64,000 bases of DNA. It comes from Leptidea sinapis. Taxonomy: Eukaryota > Arthropoda > Insecta > Lepidoptera > Pieridae. The translations under genes were made by a program, and so were the position numbers. The notes beneath the pieces were generated by a model. It was not told the DNA's origin. It did no database searches and saw nothing but the letters and a program-made list of their open reading frames with translations. The stretch covers positions 4,898,001 to 4,962,000 of the forward strand of contig NC_066272.1 in NCBI RefSeq assembly GCF_905404315.1. Direction: 5' to 3'. Shown piece by piece: positions 54,001 to 63,210 of this stretch (position 1 is its first letter; the number at the start of each line of letters is the position of its first letter).

Positions 54001-57000
54001 CCGTTGTCGTCAAGAGTCGAGTTGGAGGCGAAAAGAGTGCACAAGAGATCGGCTTTCTCTTTTGCCGTATGGGCCAGGGTGTCATTCCTCATGTGCAACG
54101 GCGGCATGGACGGCTGGCTGAAGTTACCAAGAGCACCTTTCGACAACGACCAGAACTTGCGTGTTCCGGTCGGGTAACTGGAAAGCTGCTCGCCGATTTT
54201 GACGACGTGTTTTGATTATGCACGGGCGATTGCCGCTTAAAAAATCTGGAGGCACGGTTGTATTTCCTCTTAAGAACTATGCAGTTCATCTCTTTTTAAC
54301 CGACTTAACCGAGGTTAGGTTCTCAATTCGTCGGTATGTTTTTCTGTTTGTTACCTCAAAACTTTGGACTGGGTGAACCGATACTGACAAGTTTACTAGC
54401 GTTGATTTATGAAGGTTTAGTGCGAGACACGTGTGGGGATGTGAACATTGCATTTTCAAACAAATCTTCGATACATCTTTTTTGATCGTAGCATCATTAC
54501 TAAGCTATTAAATTTTAACATGAACACGTACCTACCTACTCAACAGAAAAAAATTACATCAAATAGAAAATTGTCATTTGACTTACCAATTTTAAATTAT
54601 TTTATTATTAATTAATAAGCAGATTTAAGCGAAATTTTACTATTATTAAAATATTATGATTTAATAACTTAGAAGTGGTAACCCTGACTGCTCTTCCGGT
54701 ACTCACGTAGCGTCCGCCGGCATCCATCCGCACCACCACTTCCCACCTGTTTCGCCTAGTTATAACGCTCTTTTTCTACTTGTAGCTATTTAATTTACTT
54801 TGCAAAAAGAACAAAACGTGTAGTATCTTTCGATGCAGTATTTTCTGATACACTTCTTCTTAGGATTACATTGATCCTTTCACAAATTTCTTCGATATAC
54901 TTTTGTACCTAAATACTTATTAGTTTTTTGCTTATACTATTAGAATGAGAAACAGTAAAGTGTGACCGCGAATGGCTAGTTAAAGATAATTAGGATTAAT
55001 ATTTATTGAGCTTTTATCGATTAATTCACTAGGTCGTTAATATATTATACCTCAATAAATGTTCCGAAAATTAAAACATTAAAGAAGTAAGCCTAAAATA
55101 AGATATTTATTTTAAAAAAGGGGTATTTTAGATATATTTTTTATCAAGCTTTTTCATTTCGATTACTTTGTGAAATCTTGTAGAAAACTTTTAAATTATA
55201 GATCTCGATATAGGTATCTCCGATAGCACCTTAACTACTAAACCACTTACATAAAGTTCGAGATATCTCGGGAAGAGTGTACCGACGTCAAACTGAAGCC
55301 GTTGGTCGACTATGGCTCTCTGGCGTGGATTCTTTGGATATATCGCGTCATCTTTACCATAGGCATTAACTAAATAAGCCATAATCGCCCGACTGCAAAC
55401 CGACAATGAATTAAGTTAAATAATTTATTAGCAATTAATATTAAATACCAACGAACTCCACCAAATATTCACCATCTGGGTCGAAATTGGTGTAACACAC
55501 ACTAAATAGACATACACATCAACGAAATGGTAACATGGTTAACATAAAAGAAATTTCAATAACAGTATCTAATCTCTTAGCTATGCTGACCTTTCCCAAA
55601 GTATAAAGCCACTGTCATCCATAGTCGGGATTGTATGTTGAGGATTCATCTGCAAGTAGAAAAACAATCACCAATTTCAATGAGTAGCAAATTTTTCGGA
55701 GCAGAAATACGTGTTTAGCAAATCAGGCGTTAAAATATGACTGATGGTAATAGATACGCCCTCCCCACTACAATGCAGTGCCACTCAGGATTCTAGAAGA
55801 ATCCAAAAAATCTGAGCGGCACTAGAATTGCGCTCGTCACATTAAGACATAATATGATGTTAAGTCTCATTTGCCCAGTAATTTCACTAGCTACGGCGCC
55901 CTTCAGACTGAAACACAGTAATGCTTACACATTACTGCTTCACGGCAGAAATAGGCACTAAAATGTTATGCCCCTTTACATAGCCCCACGCTGGCAGATT
56001 TCTATTTTATATCAGTAAAAGTGACGAAACGAGCAAAATGTTCATGTTAATTGATACGCCCTTCCCATTACATACTTTAAGAAATTCCGGGGTTTTATGT
56101 TGTCCTTCCATTATATTAGTAACTACTAGATCTAAGTCCAATCCAATCACTCTGGCAGTCATCAAAACTGCTCTGCAAGGGGGCGATGGCGGTAAGTAAT
56201 ACATTTTTATCGGCTGGCTTGGCATTTTTCCACCTTTTGATTTCGCAACAGCTTTACTAAAAAGAAATGAGATTTACAATGTTATTTCTAGTAACCTTAA
56301 TAATATCAATACTTTTAGTAGTAATTGAGAAGTTGGTTAACAACTGACTATGTTTTTAAAATTCTTAGATACTTGTTCAATTATATAAATCAAATGATAT
56401 TTAATGTTTCTTCACTAAGCACACGTCTTATTGCAAAGAAGTGCAGGTAAGTTATAACCGTAATAGATAAGTGGAACAAAGAAATAGACTAAAATCGATT
56501 GGTTGTTGGACATTTTCATTACTTATTTACGAGTACGAGAATGTTAGTTATATATGAGTCATATGGGTAGAATTTATTATTAAAATAATTCCTCCTTCTC
56601 TGAATTGAAATTATTTTTTATTTTAATTTAATCATGGTTTAAGAATTATTTATAATTAGTTACTAAAATCAGATTAACTGCGAGTCAGACACATCCACAT
56701 CCATCAGCAAAGGGTTCCGATCAAATGAGATATAACAAACACAGTTCATCTGTTTGTAAATGGAAATCTAGTTTATATAAATTCCTTAATTAGTTTAAAT
56801 TTTAATATTATTACCATAATTTTTCACTTCTATTTGTCCAAATATATATTTTCTCTGTCTTTTTCTTTTATAATACTACATTACCTAAAGCTAGTCTTAA
56901 AATCGCTATTATTGTTGTATTTTCATAGTTATTAATTTATGCTAAACATTATGAGTACACACACCCTCGTGGAGTTGCAGCCTATCTTGTATTTAGCTGA

Positions 57001-57419
57001 TAGTTTTTTGTTTATTATGTATTTGTTGTAATTCTGTTGTGTGTACCTCTTAAATAAATAACTAAATAACTAATAAACATTATAGGTATGCTCTTATGAA
57101 TACTTTTGTAAAGAAGCGCGGTAATGGCTGTTGCAACAGGACCGAAATATCGTGAGCACATAAGTGATCGCTAAAAAGGAATTCCAATAAATGAATATGT
57201 AGGTGTTAGTATAGTTAATCTTTTTTAACTAACACACGCAATGATTGTTTATTGTAGTAAATAATTAGTAAGATTAGCAAATTCAACTACATTCTATATT
57301 AAAAATGTCAATTTTTATCAATGATGAGTCAATCAACTCGGTATTTTAACTTACTCGATAACATTTGCAAAACAAAGAGCCGCCAAGATGGCCGTTAGAA
57401 ACTTCATTGTGAACATCAT
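47722..57419 (-). CDS. Glutathione S-transferase, epsilon/delta-like, with signal peptide (6 exons)
   Basis: Six exons (57419-57355, 56256-56076, 55649-55591, 55392-55251, 49276-49112, 47862-47722) join to 753 bases, 250 residues. Residues 1-22 are a signal peptide (MMFTMKFLTAILAALCFANV). A short Lys-rich linker leads to Met33, where ordinary GSTs of this class would start (MPSQPIKMYYLPPSPPCRAV). Ser46 is the catalytic Ser of the SPPCR motif, Pro90 the cis-Pro of HTIPT, and Glu101-Ser102 of ESRAI bind the glutathione glutamyl group. The C-terminal domain has the TIADISIV folding motif. The enzyme should conjugate glutathione to electrophiles, but in the secretory route or outside the cell. 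Alternative: a cytosolic form starting at Met33 from another first exon. Confidence 0.92.
47870..49105. other. GST-like intron 5
   Basis: AT-rich. A segment at 48778-48850 ('cagtctgataacggaacagc', 'aaagtgtgcttaaagacaat') also occurs at 1979-2045, next to a LINE family J end, so it is a repeat. No gene. Confidence 0.45.
49112..49276 (-). CDS. GST-like exon 5
   Basis: Acceptor 'ttaacccacag', donor TTGGAG|GTAACA, phase 0 both ends. Residues 150-204 include LAEKLDEALGWLNTMLEGHT and FAAGDNLTIADISIVVTLTN. The T-x-x-D (TIAD) N-capping box of the GST C-terminal domain is present. Confidence 0.93.
49277..49800. repeat. Intron 4 with 'GATGCATCCAATATA' repeat
   Basis: Bases 49520-49610 hold 'cagtaatcacgaccatcatg' and 'aaggttgatgcatccaatat', matching 25380-25475. 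The remainder is AT-rich. Confidence 0.5.
49855..49990 (-). repeat. tRNA-derived SINE-like repeat
   Basis: On the minus strand: TATAGCTCAGATGGGACATT (A-box region), an anticodon-arm-like ATCCGGAAAGCAGAAGACC and CCCGGTTCGAATCCAGATGT (B box). It lacks the 7-bp acceptor match expected of a working tRNA. Confidence 0.5.
50035..50160 (+). repeat. Repeat ending in (TA)n
   Basis: 'cacccccgaaatcccctgca', then 'gttggagccgtttccaagat' and a (TA)13 run (about 50129-50154). Shares both blocks with 16680-16960. Confidence 0.6.
50161..51043. other. GST-like intron 4, no feature seen
   Basis: AT-rich intronic sequence. No exon with GST character is present, and none is needed since exons 4 and 5 join in phase. 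Confidence 0.35.
51044..51423 (+). mobile_element. Non-autonomous Helitron, complete
   Basis: Starts TCTATACTTATATATATAT after A, carries a (TA) expansion, and ends GGCAAA-ACAACG-TTTGCC hairpin, GGGTCAG, CTAG before T. Body nearly identical, in reverse orientation, to 7265-7604. Confidence 0.8.
51810..52094 (-). mobile_element. Non-autonomous Helitron, complete, third subfamily
   Basis: The minus strand starts TCCTACTAATATTATAAATG after A and ends with the same GGCAAA/TTTGCC hairpin, GGGTCAG, CTAG before T. The body differs from the 7265/51044 pair, so the ends are shared but the cargo is not. Confidence 0.8.
52335..54290 (-). mobile_element. LINE family A, longest copy (reverse transcriptase remnant)
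   Basis: From about 54150 downward: SSGPDGISPIVLRTCAPELT, the SWKSALVHPI and NYRPISITSLLSKI region, the INDRQYGFRHGRSAGDLLVY segment, DIAKAFDRVWHKALL (motif A Asp), GVPQGCVLSPTLFLLHINDM, and CYADDSTGDA (catalytic YADD). Thumb and tail sequences follow, down to 52390. The translation jumps frames at about 53700, 53430 and 52700, so it is dead. It is a Jockey/CR1-superfamily non-LTR retrotransposon without its ORF1 and endonuclease. It lies in GST-like intron 4, on the gene's strand. Confidence 0.85.
54290..55240. other. GST-like intron 4 near exon 4
   Basis: Bases 54290-54400 ('accgaggttaggttctcaat', 'tcgtcggtatgtttttctgt') look like a further interspersed repeat. The rest is AT-rich. Confidence 0.4.
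55251..55392 (-). CDS. GST-like exon 4
   Basis: Acceptor 'cggtttgcag', donor CTTTAT|GTAAGT. Its first base completes Ser102 of ESRAI. Residues 103-149: RAIMAYLVNAYGKDDAIYPK, NPRQRAIVDQRLQFDVGTLF, PRYLELY. The YPK-P--RA-VDQRL-FD-GTL pattern is typical of insect epsilon/delta GSTs. Confidence 0.93.
55591..55649 (-). CDS. GST-like exon 3
   Basis: Acceptor 'ttctacttgcag', donor GGGAAAG|GTCAGC. Residues 83-101: MNPQHTIPTMDDSGFILWE. Holds the cis-Pro loop (TIPT) that contacts the glutathione backbone and the start of the ESRAI motif. Confidence 0.93.
55739..56070 (+). repeat. Family D repeat, copies 6 and 7 (intron 2)
   Basis: Copy 6 (55739-55957) starts inside the family sequence and stops after 'ggcagaaataggcac'. 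A short head fragment (56016-56070, 'tgacgaaacgagca' to 'cttcccattaca') follows in the same orientation. The fragment ends three bases inside the intron, next to the splice donor of GST-like exon 2. Confidence 0.7.
56076..56256 (-). CDS. GST-like exon 2
   Basis: Acceptor 'catttctttttag', donor CTTAAA|GTATGT. The first base completes Asp22 with GA from exon 1. Residues 23-82 begin KAVAKSKGGKMPSQPIKMYY, then LPPSPPCRAVLMTARVIGLD and LDLVVTNIMEGQHKTPEFLK. The catalytic Ser46 is in SPPCR. The frame is open to the acceptor upstream of Met33, as required for a signal-peptide fusion. Confidence 0.92.
56257..57354. other. GST-like intron 1
   Basis: AT-rich. A remnant of the 'GCGAGTCGGACTCGCCC' repeat may lie at 56680-56720 ('actgcgagtcagacacatcc'). 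No exon-like sequence was found. Confidence 0.35.
57355..57419 (-). CDS. GST-like exon 1 (signal peptide)
   Basis: ATG at 57417-57419; the third Met (57405-57407) is an alternative start that keeps the signal. Twenty-one codons end in a strong donor, ATCGA|GTAAGT. The hydrophobic core FLTAILAALCFA after a Lys is a standard secretion signal. A TATAAATA sits at about 57432-57439, 13 bases before the first ATG. Either this is the TATA box and the third Met is used, or the preceding 'attttcag' is an acceptor for an upstream leader exon. Confidence 0.8.
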
Positions 57420-57554
57420 TGGGGCCTTAATATTTATACCTGAAAATATTGCAATAAGTAAATAGAATAACGAACATACCTTAGCGAAATAAGAATATTG
57501 GAAACAATTTGTTATTTTTAAAGTTATATCCTTACTTCTGGGACTAATTATACA

Positions 57555-57680
57555 AATTATATTTGTAACCAAACGAACGGTTAGCTCAGTTCGAAAGAGC
57601 GCTTGAACGGAACCCGAGAGGTCACAGAATAGAATTCCGCATCGCTCACAAATTTTGGTTAGAAATTGAATTTGTATGAG
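57555..57680 (+). repeat. tRNA-bearing element, copy 4
   Basis: 'aacgaacggttagctcagtt', an anticodon-arm-like 'gcttgaacggaacccgagag' and a decayed B box ('agaatagaattccgcatcgc'). Outer arms 'ttatatttgtaaccaa' and 'ttggttagaaattg' are weakly inverted. Lies about 140-260 bases upstream of the GST-like start codon on the opposite strand. Confidence 0.6.
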
Positions 57681-57684
57681 AATA

Positions 57685-58435
57685 TTGTACTCTATTTCAT
57701 GTAAGTATACTCTGTCATGTATGACACTAATAGAATAAGGTAAAATATTACTTTCATACAAACTGACTTTATTGGCGTAAAATTATGTTATACAAGCCCA
57801 TGAATATTATACAGAAATAAATCTATAACAAGTAGTTCGATAAAAATAATGATACTCTTTATTTACGCATTCTAATATCGGACATACTCTATTTGTTTCA
57901 GAAAAAATTGACAACCCTATATAGAACCTAAGTTTTAGAGCAACTTCGTCACTCATTAAAATGATTGAGGGGTGATGAATATGATAGGGTTGACAAAAAA
58001 AATATTTGTTATAACTTTTTTTTTTAAATCACTCAAATACGTGTACACTTCTTCAAGAAGAAGAATACAAGTAATAAATTAACTTAGCCCGGTTAATTTA
58101 GCCCCATAATAATATTGCGATTTAGGCTTTAAGGCTTAGAACCTACAAGTACTAAGGCTTACATAAATAGTTAAAAATATTGTTAAGAATGACAAAATGA
58201 ATACCTTTTCAAATGATTATACAAGACGATATAATTCTAACAGTACAGCAGGTAAACTATGTATGACATGAGATTTATATCAGTTCTACTAATATTTAGT
58301 TGATCCGAGCACGCTACTTGTCCCATTAACCACATTAACACAGAGTAAATATAGATATATGTGTGCAGAATTGATCCTCAACTAATTTTAAAATTTTGTT
58401 CGATTGATAGTAAGTTGCATTGTCCTCCATTGCCC
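57685..58435. other. No gene recognised
   Basis: AT-rich. Possible upstream promoter or leader of the GST-like gene; nothing specific is visible. Confidence 0.3.
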
Positions 58436-58439
58436 TATG

Positions 58440-58720
58440 AGGGACCATGAGCCTCTCTTGTAAGGCCCATAGATAGCGACCACGTTTGCGTTCCGTATGT
58501 CATCACTGGCAACACACACTGGTTAAAAACCTTTGTTTTGATCGTCCTATGAGGAGATCCGTAGGAAAACCAAAGTCATCGACATAGCTCCAATGGTTGT
58601 GTAACTGTAGTGGGAGTGGGCGGGGCACATAGCTCAACGGATAGATGGCCGTTTGGGCAGGAAAGTCCTCGAAGAAGATCCTCAGGAGATGTTGACTCGC
58701 CAAATGCTAGCACGAGACGT
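58440..58720 (+). mobile_element. RTE-like LINE, 3' end of ORF
   Basis: The plus strand reads EEIRRKTKVIDIAPM, then LQWEWAGHIAQRIDGRLGRK and VLEEDPQEMLTR, with one stop between. This is the well-known ending of RTE-type ORFs (L-W-WAGH-AR--DGRW--KVLEW). The minus-strand 66-codon ORF is a shadow. Confidence 0.7.
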
Positions 58721-58724
58721 TTAA

Positions 58725-59595
58725 CGTTTTTATATTATAATATCCTTGTTTTAAACATAACAATGGGGTTAGCTTGAAATAATAAACAAGTTTATATTAA
58801 ACTTTGTCTCTGTTTGAATTATTACTCATGTAACATTTTATGTACCTACGTTATAATAGAGTAGACAGGGGAAATATGTTAACACGTTATTTTTAATATT
58901 GTGAAATTAATAGCACAATATTTCGAAAAAAGGTACGAGCAAAAATCTGCAAGCTGAAAAAAAAATACTAAAGTAAGCACAAATATAGTACAATAATAAG
59001 TATCCACAATAGTAATTATTCCACATCAACCGGTACCATATTAGACGATATTTTATAAGATACATCATGAAGATGAGGCCATCCACACACTATATGGGAA
59101 AGACTATAGGTGATAGTTAGTGTAGTAGATTTATATTATAGTCCATAAAATAAATATTAAGTAGACAAAACAACATACAAGGAAATATGAAGGAAGAAAG
59201 ATTACATGTTACAAAGTCACAAGCATGGCCTTATAAGTATGTGTAGGTATATTCCGAACTCCGAAATTACTAATACTATAGTTTTCTAGTAGGAAGTAGA
59301 AAATTATCGTTTGGCTGTTTTACACGGTTTCGCTGGCTAAACGCTTGGATTAAAATTAATATGAAGTATGTATGGAAAAAATGTAAATCTAATGTGGAAC
59401 TAGAAAAAGCCTTTTACATGTTTACAAATTATATGAAAGCCATAATAACTATTTTAACAACTAAAACTGAATGACAGTAAAGTATAGGTTATGTTAAAAT
59501 CCAATTATATGCCGTAAAGGTACCTACTTTATTTTTTCATGTCAGGCGGGTCGTTCCCTTCCCTATAATATGGTCAAGGGAGGTGACGCGACGGC
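58725..59595. other. No gene recognised
   Basis: AT-rich intergenic DNA without supported features. Confidence 0.3.
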
Positions 59596-59639
59596 TGACC
59601 ATGCGACATGTTCTATAATTAAAACAATTTGAAGAATAA

Positions 59640-59790
59640 TGCAGCTCTAAATGTTTATGTAAAAGAGTGGAAATGAATTTCTTGCCACACAACTTCCAAC
59701 GAGACCTTAAATGGTTTTTTGACATTCATAAGTGTAAAATCTTAGAAGTAGAACAAAGTGTAATTAATTTGCTTTTGATTTGATTTGTTG
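59640..59790 (+). mobile_element. LINE 3' tail, partial copy 3
   Basis: 'aaaagagtggaaatgaattt', 'cttgccacacaacttccaac' and 'ttttttgacattcataagtg' followed by 'ttgatttgattt', related to the tails at 18940 and 23555. Confidence 0.5.
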
Positions 59791-59799
59791 CTCGGTTTT

Positions 59800-60370
59800 A
59801 TGGTTATGAAAATAAAATAAAAATTACCATTTAGCGAGTGGACGTATTTTCTATGCATAAAATAAGTTTTATTTTTATTACCGAAAAAAGCGAGGGCGGG
59901 TTACGTTTAGATGTTGAAAAGGAGCGACCCATTCTAACATTGAGCTTTGGAAAATTTTACATGAAACTAACACGTCCAATGAAATTATTAAAGAAGATTT
60001 AATAGTTGCGTTTAGTTTTCTGTTGATGAAAATATAATGACTTATGTTAACTAACCCGCGTCTACCCTGTTGTGACGGCCAGATAATGGGTCTTTCTGTT
60101 GTGATTGTGAATGTCATTGTAGCTGATTAGGGTGTTTAAAGCTGCCAACTGCGACCATTATGTGATGACCTAATATTTACATGTTATTTTAAAATATTTT
60201 AACACTACAACACTCCTCATGATTGCTGTGGCAGAAGACACAATTAAGGAACTTCTCAAAGCAACGGCAAGGGCTCGGGTCGATCACAGCCATTGTTCAC
60301 GTATGTAGCCCGAATGCATAATAATCATATTGCAATAGACTCGTGTGTCCATATCCACCCCCTACCGACT
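59800..60370. other. No gene recognised
   Basis: The 79-codon minus-strand ORF at 59878-60117 has no recognisable domain. The sequence is of mixed composition. Confidence 0.3.
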
Positions 60371-60376
60371 TCAGTC

Positions 60377-60538
60377 CGACAACTTGGTGCGCGACCGTCT
60401 CACGGAGTGACAGGCGGTGACGGGGCGGGGATAATAAGATGTCATCTGGTAGCGGGTTACGGCAGTCTCACGCGTTGTCCTTCCTCGCAGCGGGGTGACA
60501 GCTGTCATCCCGTGGGACGGTCGCGCACGAAGTTGTCG
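60377..60538. mobile_element. GC-rich hairpin MITE
   Basis: Inverted ends CGACAACTTGGTGCGCGACC and, complemented, CGACAACTTCGTGCGCGACC. The inner arms (CGTCTCACGGAGTGACAG against CGTCCCACGGGATGACAG) also pair. At about 162 bp and far richer in GC than its surroundings it stands out sharply. No ORF of its own. Confidence 0.75.
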
Positions 60539-60544
60539 AAATAT

Positions 60545-62040
60545 TATAGTAACCTCCTCTATGTTGGCACTTACCTCAACAGCTTTTCCAGCTAAGCCGT
60601 TGAGGCCAATTTATAGCTTACTGATCCTCAATATCCTGGCATCCTCCGCATATATGCAAAACTATTAATTATAATATAATCTAAGTATTACTACGTGTTT
60701 CCGAATACACACGGTTAGATTTTGATCGATTGCAATTTTTTAATACTTTGGGCTAGGTATATATCATATTCATCTCAGAATCCACGAGCAATTGTAGGAA
60801 CTACTAAATTTTAAAGGTATACACATAGATAATGTTTTTCAAGAACAATTCAAGGCATTTGTATACGAAAAGTATCATTTAGGAAAGAGTAACCGATGAA
60901 GGAAACAAAAAATATAGCTACGGGAACTTTTTAATGTTCAGCCTTGCACGACAAGATTGTTATTCTCTATAATCTATAACACTCATAGAGTATGCTGAAA
61001 TACTCTTTATGTTGCAACTCAGGCGTTTTGTAACGTTATAAATATATCAGTGTGACAACATTTTGGGGGTAAAAACACATATGTAGATAATTTAATATGT
61101 AGGTACTCTTTATTTACCCTCTCTAAAATGGAAAATACTCTATATCTTCCAGATAAATTTGGCAACTCTAAGTAAAGACGTTTGAATGATGAATATGAAT
61201 GTTTGTTTTCGCGATACTATAGATTTTTATATATGGATATATGTATACATTTTAATTTTTAGTGTATAGATTGTATTAAAATAAGGTTGTTAGGCAATCG
61301 TATAAGCAATTTAAGCCTAATTTAGTGCCAGTTATCTAATATGTGTGTGAAAACCATCGATTACTAATGTAATGAAGAAATTAATAATAGTGGAGAAAGG
61401 TATATTTAAATTTTGTAGAAATCGAAAATAAGATTTAAAAAGCCATCTAGCTGGTAGGTATGTTCGCTATGCCACCATAATAAAAATATCTAAGGAACTA
61501 TCGCATTAATATTAGACCCTGAACACAAATTGGTAAATACACAGTAACATATTCACTAAAAATTATTGTAATTTACGGTCATTACCATCTAATAATACAT
61601 TTGGATGCAGAGGAAGTAACTACCCATCATTTATTTCAAGGTTCATTTTATCCGCTGTAAATACTGTTTACAACGTCACACAACGTTTATATATAAGAGA
61701 CCGAGGTAAACAACAATACATGTCCCTGCAATAAAACCATATCTTATCACTGATTGTTGCAAAAATATTAATTAAATGCGGACGCCAACTTTCCTCTACT
61801 GTTATCGGTCACAATATCCAACTAACAACATGTGTGGCAATTTTGCACTGGGCAGTTTAAAAGTAATTAAATTAATTTTTGTTGGCGTTTCTGGAAGGTT
61901 TAAATAAAATAATTTAGAGGCTAAAACAGAAGGCTTATTCAAAAAAATAACAAACATCACAAAATATTGCAAAATATATTATAATAATAATATGTATAGT
62001 TTTAAATAATTAAAATATGACACAATGTTTTGGCGATACA
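60545..62040. other. No gene recognised
   Basis: AT-rich intergenic DNA. No repeat boundaries could be set and no ORF has a recognised domain. Confidence 0.3.
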
Positions 62041-62046
62041 GACATC

Positions 62047-62052
62047 TTTATT
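62047..62052 (-). promoter_or_regulatory. Polyadenylation signal overlapping a stop codon
   Basis: The minus strand reads TGAATAAAG: AATAAA begins with the final A of the TGA stop of the small gene at 62052-62255. Confidence 0.5.
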
Positions 62053-62255
62053 CACTTATCATCCAACACTTCCACGGTGGACGCACTGCTAGCGTTATCG
62101 TTTTGTTTCTCTTCATTTTGATTACCATCATTTTTCACAGCTGCATTCACGTCTTGAGATTCACTTTTAATAGAATTGATTTTTTCACGAGATTCTTCAC
62201 TCTTTGTTGTTTCACACTGAGTTATTTTCATTTTCTTACTCTTTGTGTTACCCAT
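62052..62255 (-). CDS. Small hydrophilic protein, possible N-myristoylation (hypothetical)
   Basis: 67 codons starting MGNTKSKKMKITQCETTKSE. Met-Gly-Asn-Thr-Lys-Ser-Lys-Lys fits the N-myristoylation pattern (Gly2, small residue at 6, basic 7-8), and basic residues would help membrane attachment. The rest is rich in Lys, Glu, Ser and Asn, so probably disordered; it ends ASSASTVEVLDDK. The start context AAAAATGGG is good. The frame is open upstream to a 'taatatcag' acceptor-like site (about 62318), so this could instead be the last exon of a longer gene. No family recognised. Confidence 0.5.
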   Translation of the reverse strand: MGNTKSKKMKITQCETTKSEESREKINSIKSESQDVNAAVKNDGNQNEEKQNDNASSASTVEVLDDK

Positions 62256-62319
62256 TTTTGCGACGCAGCCAATCCCATGGGTGACTTTTACTGCACTAGC
62301 TTTGTTTTTGACTGATATT

Positions 62320-62955
62320 AACAGGCAAATCTTTTACAGTCTAGCGGGTGACGAACTAATGATAAGAGCCAACTTGAGAACGAGTTCAAAACTGCATCAC
62401 TCGTGATTACTAAGTGTATAATGAAACGCTATGCACCAAGAGATAAGGCAATGACACATTGCCCGTTTGGATTCAGTGACCGCATACGATTCTACTTATC
62501 TTAATGAATACACAATAAGATGAAATTGCTCCTTTTGACGCGAGATTCTAAATTCCATATATAACTCGTAAATATAATAAAGAAACATAAGCAGGTTTCT
62601 TCATTAACAAAAACGACTGATTTGTTACAAATGTTAATCTTTACTGGTTCAATTATGAGCCAGACATCGTTTGTTTGAATTAGTCATACCGCACTTGCAA
62701 TATTGAGACGGCTATGAGTCAGTATACAAAAATATCGTTGAAAGTGAGATCATGTTAGGCATATTTCACGGCTCATATAAATTATATTCAGGACGTGTTT
62801 GTACGCGAGATTAAAAATTTAGTTCATTTAAGATCTTTATGGCGGTATAGCGGGGTACCTACGTTAGTATTACAAGCTCCCACTGTTGGTTGTAAACATA
62901 CAATTTATTACTATTTACTACTATATTGTTACTACTTTTACGAGTTATGGAGAAA
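62320..62955. other. Possible upstream region of the small gene
   Basis: No TATA box or further exon could be identified with confidence. AT-rich. Confidence 0.3.
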
Positions 62956-62958
62956 TGT

Positions 62959-63210
62959 ATTTTTTTATGAAAATTAGGGACGAGATGAGCAGGACGTTCA
63001 GCTGATGGTAACGCCCTACCCATTGCAATGCAGTGCCACTCAGGATTTCTGAAAAACCCAAAAATTCTGAGCGACAATACAATTGCGCCTTGAGACATTA
63101 AATCTTGAGTCTCATTTGCCCAGTAATTTCACTAGCAGAAATAGGCGCCGTTGTGGTACCCAATACCCGTAATCTAGCCGGCATTTTGGGTGAAGGAGCC
63201 TCCCACTGGT
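62959..63210 (+). repeat. Family D repeat, copy 8
   Basis: From 'atgaaaattagggacgagat' to 'gagcctcccactggt' with internal deletions. Flanked by two related blocks, 'tcccactgttggttgtaaac' (62878) and 'ccactgtagattgtaaacat' (63229), that may be a duplicated target region. Confidence 0.7.

Noticed and set aside
53089..54215. Plus-strand ORFs of 96-124 codons
   Set aside because: They are antisense shadows of the LINE A reverse transcriptase.
57351..57761. A 136-residue protein ending with the signal peptide
   Set aside because: Upstream of the Met cluster the frame runs through a tRNA-like repeat and an 'attttcag' site; only the last 21 codons match a signal exon.
59878..60117. 79-codon minus-strand ORF as a gene
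   Set aside because: No recognisable domain, and the plus strand reads as well; kept as unexplained sequence.
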